NCBI GenBank assembly: GCA_964486825.1
Contig: CAZAQS010000262.1
Location: forward strand, 1-6,651
Direction: 5' to 3'
From: CAZAQS01 sp964486825
Lineage (GTDB): Bacteria; Chloroflexota; Anaerolineae; Anaerolineales; UBA4823
DNA: 6,651 bases
Shown: one piece after another, positions 1 through 5,225 of the stretch
Layout of the letters: every line of letters begins with the position of its first letter
How positions within the stretch are numbered: the stretch's first letter is position 1
Position numbers and translations under genes: made by a program
The notes under the pieces: model-generated
Told to the model about the DNA's origin: nothing
The model's database searches: none
What the model saw: only the letters and a program-made list of their open reading frames with translations

Positions 1-797
1 AAGGGGTTGCCCCATAACTGCCCGGTAGGAGAAAAGTAATCCGGCGGAACGCCGGCTACAACGGTCGGGTGGCCTTCCGAATCCATGTAGAACAGGTCCT
101 TGTTGGCCCATACATCCGCGCTATCATGAGCCACGAAGATGGGGATATCTCCGATGATCCGGACGCCATTACGAATGGCATGCTTTTTCAAAGCAGTCCA
201 CTGGCGGAAAAAAATAAACTGGAAGAATACCTGGCGGTCAAAAACGTCCTGGTATTCCTGCCGGGCTTGCCGCAGGCTGTAGGGGTCACGCATACGCAGG
301 GGGCGCGGCCATTCGCTCCACGAGACGCTCTTCAAAGCCTCCTTTATTGCCATGAACAGGGCGAAATCATCCAACCAATCGGCTTTCTGAGCTCGAAACT
401 CGTCTAGCTCCTGCTTCAATTGGGGATTGTTGGATTCCTTGAATCGCTGGTATGCTTTGGTTAACACAGCCAGCTTCCAGGGAATCAGGCTACCAAAATC
501 TACCTCTCCGGGGGAGAAAACCGGTTTTTGTACCAGGTCATCCGGTTTAAGCAACCCGTCCTCGAGCAGAGACTCAAGGCTGATGATATAGGGGTTGCCG
601 GCAAAAGATGAAAAGCTCTGGTATGGAGAATCCCCATAGCCGGTCGGCCCAAGCGGCAGTACTTGCCATAGCTTGCAGCCTGTGGAGGCCAGGAAATCAA
701 CCCATTCGTGAGCTTGGGGGCCTATGTCGCCGATCCCGTATTGCCCGGGCAAACTTGTCGGGTGAAGCAGAATTCCAGATGAGCGATTAAACTTCAT
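1..797 (-). CDS. malQ: 4-alpha-glucanotransferase (amylomaltase, GH77), C-terminal part beyond window
   Basis: Translating the minus strand from ATG at 797 gives 265 codons with no stop before the window edge, so about the first half of a family protein of roughly 500 residues (Thermus-type length) is present. The family transfers alpha-1,4-glucan segments between maltodextrins and releases glucose in the cytoplasm. Visible landmarks are the N-terminal SSGILLHPTSLPG (6-18) and IGDIG (22-26); the substrate-site block GPTGYGDSPYQSFSSFAGNP (50-69); IIGDIPIFVAHDSADVW (214-230); and GVPPDYFSPTGQLWGNP (249-265), a MalQ hallmark. The catalytic Asp/Glu/Asp triad of GH77 lies downstream of the cut and cannot be checked. 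The start overlaps the last 11 bases of glgC and has GAGG seven bases upstream, so translation is probably coupled to glgC. No frameshift is seen. Identity is confident from the motifs. Confidence 0.95.
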   Translation of the reverse strand, partial: MKFNRSSGILLHPTSLPGQYGIGDIGPQAHEWVDFLASTGCKLWQVLPLGPTGYGDSPYQSFSSFAGNPYIISLESLLEDGLLKPDDLVQKPVFSPGEVDFGSLIPWKLAVLTKAYQRFKESNNPQLKQELDEFRAQKADWLDDFALFMAIKEALKSVSWSEWPRPLRMRDPYSLRQARQEYQDVFDRQVFFQFIFFRQWTALKKHAIRNGVRIIGDIPIFVAHDSADVWANKDLFYMDSEGHPTVVAGVPPDYFSPTGQLWGNP

Positions 798-2052
798 ATG
801 CTAACCTCATGGTCTGAATATATTCATCCCCTCGAATGATAGGTGATGAGTAATCACTGTCGCAAACATCCGTGCCGATCATAGCGCCGGCCTCAATGGT
901 CATATTTTCTGAAACAATGCTGTTTTTGCCGATCATGGTGATCGAATTTGGCTGCCCGGCAGATTCCATATCCCCGACCCGGCAATTTTCAAATATTTTG
1001 ACTCGCTTGTCGATGATGGACCTTTCGATTACCGCGCCGCTTTCTATAGTCGCATCCGTGAGGAGGATCGAATCGCGAATGATTGCGCCAGGACGGACAG
1101 TCACCCCCGGCGATAGCACACTTCTCTCGATCCGCACGCCCGATGAAATGACACCTCCATCCGAGAGCATGCTGTCGGTGACAACCGAATCCCTCGCCAC
1201 GCGCACCGGTGGGCGTTCTTCTGTACGTGTGTGGATAATCCAGGAGCGGTCGTTAAGGTCGATGGAGGGTTTTTCCTGCAGCAGATCCATATGGGCCTGC
1301 CAGTACGAATGGACAGTCCCCACATCCACCCAATAACCGGAGTAGGGGTAAGCCAGAACGCGCTCGCCCCTGTTGATCAGGCGGGGCAGGATATCCTTTC
1401 CAAAATCATGGGAGGAATCGTGGCTGAGATGGTCCTCCCATAAGGCCTGGTTCAATACCTGGGTATCGAACAGGTAAACTCCCATATTTGCCAGGTTAGA
1501 GGGTGGCGCAGCTGGCTTTTCCACAAATGAGCTGACCGTATAATCATCGCGTACGCCTACGACCCCAAAGCGCGAGGCTTCATTGAGAGGTACACGGATG
1601 GTCGCCATGGTCAAGGCTGCGCTGTGATCCATATGAAAGGCGATCATGGCGTCATAGTTCATCTCATAGATATGATCGCCCGATAGGATCAGGACCAGGT
1701 CCGGGGATGTATTTTTAATGAATCGGAAGTTCTGCTGGACTGCATCTGCTGTGCCGAGGTACCAATCCGATGCCCCGCGAGCTTTGTAAGGGCTATAGAT
1801 ACGCAAACCGCCTGTGAACTCCCGGTTGAGGTCCCAGGGCCCGCCCGAGCCGATATGCTCGATCAAAGAGTGCGGGCGATACTGGGCAAGGATCATCACG
1901 TCAAAAATATTCGAGTTGACGCAGTTGGAAAGGGTAAAGTCGATAATACGGTATTTTCCCGCAAAAGGGACGGCAGGCTTGGTACGCTTGGCAGTCAGGA
2001 CGCCTAAACGGGACCCTTCACCCCCTGCAAGGATAACAGCGCGAGTTTTCAT
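787..2052 (-). CDS. glgC: Glucose-1-phosphate adenylyltransferase (ADP-glucose pyrophosphorylase)
   Basis: 421 residues, the usual bacterial GlgC length. The enzyme makes ADP-glucose and pyrophosphate from ATP and glucose-1-phosphate, the committed step of bacterial glycogen synthesis, in the cytoplasm. The N-terminal nucleotidyltransferase domain (about 1-260) shows AGGEGSRL (9-16), the TKPAVPFAGKYRIIDF block (24-39), DAVQQN (103-108), LSGDHIYEMNY (123-133) with the expected catalytic Asp126, FVEKP (176-180) with sugar-phosphate-binding Lys179, and GYWVDVGT (239-246). A left-handed beta-helix domain of hexapeptide repeats follows (about 285-395). The activator-site lysine region GGK of E. 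coli corresponds to AGK (31-33). Oddities are Val242 where most members have Arg in YWRDVGT, and a C-terminal tail (SDYSSPIIRGDEYIQTMRL) after the helix. The start has GAGAGGTGG just upstream. Catalytic residues are intact, so a GlgD-like inactive paralogue is unlikely. Confidence 0.96.
   Translation of the reverse strand: MKTRAVILAGGEGSRLGVLTAKRTKPAVPFAGKYRIIDFTLSNCVNSNIFDVMILAQYRPHSLIEHIGSGGPWDLNREFTGGLRIYSPYKARGASDWYLGTADAVQQNFRFIKNTSPDLVLILSGDHIYEMNYDAMIAFHMDHSAALTMATIRVPLNEASRFGVVGVRDDYTVSSFVEKPAAPPSNLANMGVYLFDTQVLNQALWEDHLSHDSSHDFGKDILPRLINRGERVLAYPYSGYWVDVGTVHSYWQAHMDLLQEKPSIDLNDRSWIIHTRTEERPPVRVARDSVVTDSMLSDGGVISSGVRIERSVLSPGVTVRPGAIIRDSILLTDATIESGAVIERSIIDKRVKIFENCRVGDMESAGQPNSITMIGKNSIVSENMTIEAGAMIGTDVCDSDYSSPIIRGDEYIQTMRLAYEV
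805..808 (-). promoter_or_regulatory. Ribosome binding site of malQ inside the glgC 3' end
   Basis: GAGG on the minus strand, seven bases before the malQ ATG (797), lies within the GlgC codons for Met-Arg near its C-terminus. It supports 797 as the start and implies that ribosomes finishing glgC reload directly onto malQ. Confidence 0.6.
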
Positions 2053-2142
2053 TTTCCACCTCTCAATGCGATTGCAAATTACCTGCCGGATTACTCGATA
2101 GGCTTTTATTTGTAATCGGTCTATCCATAAAATCTGGGAACA
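2053..2142 (-). other. glgA-glgC intergenic spacer with an imperfect inverted repeat
   Basis: This 90-bp spacer holds the glgC ribosome binding site (2056-2064 region) and an inverted repeat: GATTAC at 2089-2094 and GTAATC at 2112-2117, extended by two more pairs (2086-2087 with 2118-2119) around a one-base bulge at 2088, with a 17-base loop. No run of T follows the stem on the minus strand, so it does not look like an intrinsic terminator. It could be a weak mRNA hairpin that adjusts glgC expression or processing. No convincing promoter is visible. Confidence 0.3.
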
Positions 2143-3648
2143 TCAGGAGGCGACCATGGAACGGTAGAGGGACAGGTATTGCTGCGCCGAACGTTCCCAT
2201 GAGAAATCTTGGATCATCCCCGCTCGTTGTATGTTTCGCCATGCTTTTCGATCTACATAGAGAGCTAATACGTCTCGTATTGTACCAGATAGGGCTTCAG
2301 GCGTAGGGTCCAGGAATAAAAAACCGGTAGCATTTGTCTTGGGGTAGGGGTGGATGGTGTCCTTGAGCCCGCCAACCGCCCTGGCAATCGGAACACAACC
2401 ATAGCGCATGGCGATCATCTGTACGAGACCGCAAGGCTCGTAGCGAGACGGAATTAAAACAGCATCGGCGCCTGCAAAGATACGTCTGCTGAGAGGCGCG
2501 TCGTAAGCGATAACGGCGCGCACTCTGCCCGGAAAGTCTGCCTGCATTTGCCGGGCTGCTTCTTCCAGGTTGTGAGAACCGGTGCCCAGGATAACGGCTT
2601 GCCAGTTGGGTCGTATACCTTCGCCAGAGATATCAAACTGGCGCAAAGCATTTAAGGCCAGATCGACGCCTTTTTGACTTTCCATCCGAGTAACCATGGA
2701 TAGCAACGGTGTGTCGGATTCAGGCTCAAGCCCCAGCTCTACCTGCAAAGCGCGCTTATTGGCTGCTCTAGGATCCAGGTTATGCTGGTCGTAGTTGGCA
2801 GCCAGATTGGTGTCGGTCAGGGGGTTCCAAAGCCCCTGATCGAATCCGTTGAGTATGCCGGATATCGATCCGGAACGTTCCTGAAGGAAACCGGATAGCC
2901 CCTGTCCAAACTCGGGGGTAAGGATTTCTTTCGCATAGGTTGGAGAAACGGCGACGATATGGTCGGCGGCTAGCAGACCGAGCGGCAAAGGCAGGTGTTG
3001 GGCCCATTCCGGCAGCGGAGAACCAGTCGCCGGAGGGAGGCCGAAAGCCGATAAGGAAGGCGCTGTCCCAGAGCCGAGGTAGGGCAGATTATGGATTCCT
3101 AACAGAGTGGCGCTTCGAGCGAAGGTAGTTTGTTCGGGATGGACCTTTTTGGCATATATAGCGGGAGCGGTATGCCAATCATTGGCATGTATCAGGTCCG
3201 GCTGCCAACCCAGGGCTTTCCCAAGCTCCAATGCTGCCACCGAAAAAAAGGAATATTTATTGCCGTCGATCTCTGGATCGCCGGTGTAGATAGGTTTATC
3301 CGTGGGGATCGGGTCGCCAGATATCAGGTAAACCGGGATGCCCTCCATATCCAGGTCATAGACCTGGGCTGGAAGGGCGCCATCTCTGTGAGGTACGTTG
3401 AATGATACCACTGGCCGCAAATCCGTTGCAGTTGTTGTTATAGCTCCGTGATAGGGGAGAACTACACGGATATCTACCAGCTGCTGGTCCGCATCGCCGG
3501 TATCCCCGCTCGTTGAATTGGGGAGATGATTGAGACGGTTGATTGCACGTGGAAGCGAGCCCCCTACGTCTCCCAGGCCTCCGACTTTCATAAAGGGGTC
3601 TGCCTCGGCGACGAGGAACAAGACGCGAAGAGGCTGTGGAAAGTCCAT
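2143..3648 (-). CDS. glgA: Glycogen synthase (GT5, ADP-glucose dependent)
   Basis: 501 residues, the normal length for GT5. It transfers glucose from ADP-glucose to the non-reducing end of alpha-1,4-glucan in the cytoplasm, using the product of the adjacent glgC. The N-terminal GT5 domain has FLVAEADPFMKVGGLGDVGG (11-30); Lys21 is the ADP-glucose-binding Lys of the K-T/V-G-G-L motif, here with Val rather than the commoner Thr. IHANDWHTA (153-161), HNLPYLG (186-192) and GILNGFD (264-270) follow. The C-terminal Rossmann domain has TRMESQKG (320-327), ILGTGS (353-358) and SRYEPCGLVQMIAMRYG (401-417), whose Glu404 is the catalytic-site Glu of the EPCG signature, followed by GGLKDTI (426-432). Residues 40-57 form a polar, low-conservation insertion in the N-terminal domain. 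The start is supported by AGGAG six bases upstream, and an in-frame stop at 3681-3679 leaves no alternative upstream start. It is probably the first gene of glgA-glgC-malQ. Confidence 0.96.
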   Translation of the reverse strand: MDFPQPLRVLFLVAEADPFMKVGGLGDVGGSLPRAINRLNHLPNSTSGDTGDADQQLVDIRVVLPYHGAITTTATDLRPVVSFNVPHRDGALPAQVYDLDMEGIPVYLISGDPIPTDKPIYTGDPEIDGNKYSFFSVAALELGKALGWQPDLIHANDWHTAPAIYAKKVHPEQTTFARSATLLGIHNLPYLGSGTAPSLSAFGLPPATGSPLPEWAQHLPLPLGLLAADHIVAVSPTYAKEILTPEFGQGLSGFLQERSGSISGILNGFDQGLWNPLTDTNLAANYDQHNLDPRAANKRALQVELGLEPESDTPLLSMVTRMESQKGVDLALNALRQFDISGEGIRPNWQAVILGTGSHNLEEAARQMQADFPGRVRAVIAYDAPLSRRIFAGADAVLIPSRYEPCGLVQMIAMRYGCVPIARAVGGLKDTIHPYPKTNATGFLFLDPTPEALSGTIRDVLALYVDRKAWRNIQRAGMIQDFSWERSAQQYLSLYRSMVAS

Positions 3649-3712
3649 ATTTTGCTCCTGCCGCTGCGACGAAGAGCTTCATTCACTCAAGATGTGGCGT
3701 CCTTAGAACAGG

Positions 3713-3734
3713 CAGAAAGATCTCATTCTTTCTG
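3713..3734. promoter_or_regulatory. Perfect 8-bp inverted repeat, candidate operator in the divergent promoter
   Basis: CAGAAAGA (3713-3720) and TCTTTCTG (3727-3734) are exact reverse complements separated by TCTCAT. The 22-bp dyad ends 14 bp before the plus-strand TATAAT, where a -35 element would be. It also falls just downstream of the predicted start of the minus-strand transcript, so a bound dimeric regulator could control both genes. It is not the usual LacI-type operator, and no regulator gene is in the window. It could instead form a hairpin in the glgA leader RNA. Confidence 0.5.
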
Positions 3735-3742
3735 GAGGGTGG

Positions 3743-3753
3743 TTATAGTATAA
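3743..3753. promoter_or_regulatory. Palindromic -10 element shared by the divergent promoters
   Basis: TTATAGTATAA is a perfect palindrome about G3748. The plus strand contains consensus TATAAT (3749-3754) pointing to the GH57 gene. The minus strand contains TATACT (3752-3747), one base from consensus, pointing to glgA. Predicted starts are near 3761 on plus and near 3740 on minus, giving glgA a leader of about 92 bases. Neither direction has a recognisable -35 hexamer at 16-18 bp (the plus-strand hexamer at 17 bp is TTCTTT), so activity may depend on an activator or on the symmetric -10 alone. Confidence 0.5.
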
Positions 3754-3765
3754 TTTTACACGATT

Positions 3766-5217
3766 ATGGCATTACGCTCTCTTTGCATACACGGGCACTT
3801 TTACCAACCTCCCCGAGAGGACCCCATCACCGGCTTAATCCCCCTCGAAGTCGGCGCCGCCCCATACAAAAATTGGAATGAACGCATCCATGCTGAATGC
3901 TACCGGCCAAATGCTGAGTTAGGCAATTTTAAGCGCATCAGCTTCAATGTCGGTCCAACGCTCTTCGAGTGGATGGAATCTCACGATCCAGAAACGTACC
4001 ACAGGATCATTGCCCAAGATCGCTCCAACCTTGAACAAAACGGCGTTGGTAATGCTATGGCGCAGGCTTATAACCATACCATTTTGCCACTGGCAAAGAT
4101 CGATGATAAACGCACTCAAATTGCCTGGGGTATGGCAGATTTTCAGCACCGTTTTGGACGCGCTCCGGAAGGGATGTGGTTACCAGAGACGGCTGCTGAC
4201 CTGGAGACGTTGTCAGTATTAGCAGAACAAGGTATCCAGTTCACGATCCTTGCCCCCTGGCAGGCGGATGTGGATACACTCGACCCCAGCGAACCCTACC
4301 GCGTCGATCTTCCGGATGGGAATAATATCGCGGTATTTTTCTATAACGCAGAGCTGAGTTCCTTGATTAGCTTTGACGCGCATGCTACCACCAACGCGGA
4401 TACGTTTATCAACAAATACCTGATTCGGCATTTCAATGAAACAAAGACCCAAAGTGGTGAACCGCAAGTCATCATAGCGGCTTCAGATGGAGAGCTGTAC
4501 GGGCATCATAAGCAGTTTCGTGACCGATTCCTTGCTCACCTTGTAAATGGAGGGCGTATCAATGCCGGCATCAATGCAACTTATCCAGGTCTGTGGTTAA
4601 AAGAATGGAAACCCCGCAGGTCGATCTCGATCCGCAATGATACTTCCTGGTCCTGCCACCACGGAGTGCTGCGCTGGATGGGAGAGTGTGGATGTACGCC
4701 TGGGAATGGCTCCTGGAAAACATACCTGCGCATGGCTTTTGACCGCTTGGCAGACTCACTGGAAAAAGTGTACCTGGAATTTGTAACTCCTTATATCCCA
4801 GACCCTTATGCTTTACGCAACCGGTACATTGATGTCCTATTGGGCCGCATCTCTGGGGATGAGCTGATTCATGAAATGGCTGGAAAGAGGTTGGAGCCAG
4901 ATATTTCCATTAGCATTCAGTACCTCCTGGAAGCCCAGCGGGAGCGTCAGAGGATGTTCACCTCTTGTGGCTGGTATTTTGAAGATTTTGCGAGAATAGA
5001 GCCCAAAAATAACGTCGCTTACGCGGCCCAGGCTGTCCGCCTGACCTGTATGGCGACTGGTGTAAACCTGGCGGGCCAGGCATATTCCGAGCTACAGCAC
5101 GTGCTTAGTTACCAGACCGGCCTGCGAGGGGATACCGTATTCCGACGGCAGTACTTACGCGCCGAAACGAAAGAGGGCTCATGCGCTGACCTGGAACCAA
5201 CGGCAACGGCTGCTTGA
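3766..5217 (+). CDS. GH57 family alpha-glucan-active enzyme, compact DUF3536-type
   Basis: 483 residues, no signal peptide, so probably cytoplasmic. The GH57 domain (about 1-280) shows HGHFYQPP (9-16), the first GH57 motif; NERIHAECYRPNA (38-50); AYNHTILPLA (101-110); GMWLPETAADLETL (136-149), with Glu141 the expected nucleophile; and ASDGELYGHH (239-248), with Asp241 the expected acid/base. A Cys-containing block follows: TSWSCHHGVLRWMGECGC (293-310) and FTSCGWYFEDF (398-408), typical of the GH57 group carrying a DUF3536 C-terminal part. The protein ends about 60 residues after that, whereas members I recall run to about 700-800 residues, so most of the usual C-terminal extension seems absent. 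Both catalytic residues are present, so it is probably active, but whether it is an amylase, glucanotransferase or branching enzyme cannot be read from sequence. The start is fixed by an in-frame TAA at 3751-3753; there is no Shine-Dalgarno sequence. Confidence 0.88.
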   Translation: MALRSLCIHGHFYQPPREDPITGLIPLEVGAAPYKNWNERIHAECYRPNAELGNFKRISFNVGPTLFEWMESHDPETYHRIIAQDRSNLEQNGVGNAMAQAYNHTILPLAKIDDKRTQIAWGMADFQHRFGRAPEGMWLPETAADLETLSVLAEQGIQFTILAPWQADVDTLDPSEPYRVDLPDGNNIAVFFYNAELSSLISFDAHATTNADTFINKYLIRHFNETKTQSGEPQVIIAASDGELYGHHKQFRDRFLAHLVNGGRINAGINATYPGLWLKEWKPRRSISIRNDTSWSCHHGVLRWMGECGCTPGNGSWKTYLRMAFDRLADSLEKVYLEFVTPYIPDPYALRNRYIDVLLGRISGDELIHEMAGKRLEPDISISIQYLLEAQRERQRMFTSCGWYFEDFARIEPKNNVAYAAQAVRLTCMATGVNLAGQAYSELQHVLSYQTGLRGDTVFRRQYLRAETKEGSCADLEPTATAA

Positions 5218-5225
5218 CCTGAGTC

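Noticed and set aside
69..407. 112-codon plus-strand open frame near the left edge
   Set aside because: The opposite strand here encodes conserved MalQ motifs continuously, so this is an antisense shadow.
872..1336. 154-codon plus-strand open frame
   Set aside because: It is entirely antisense to conserved glgC codons, its translation has no recognisable motif, and it has no ribosome binding site. It is a shadow of the real gene.
2144..2162. Strong-looking plus-strand Shine-Dalgarno (AGGAGG) followed by ATG
   Set aside because: The frame ends after three codons (ATG GAA CGG TAG) and the bases are the last codons of glgA on the other strand. It might be a chance match.
3130..3405. 91-codon plus-strand open frame
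   Set aside because: Antisense to the glgA N-terminal region; no family resemblance.
3655..3712. A second glgA promoter within the leader (for example around TTGAGT on the minus strand)
   Set aside because: No -10 hexamer at proper spacing accompanies it. The remaining leader holds only the glgA ribosome binding site.
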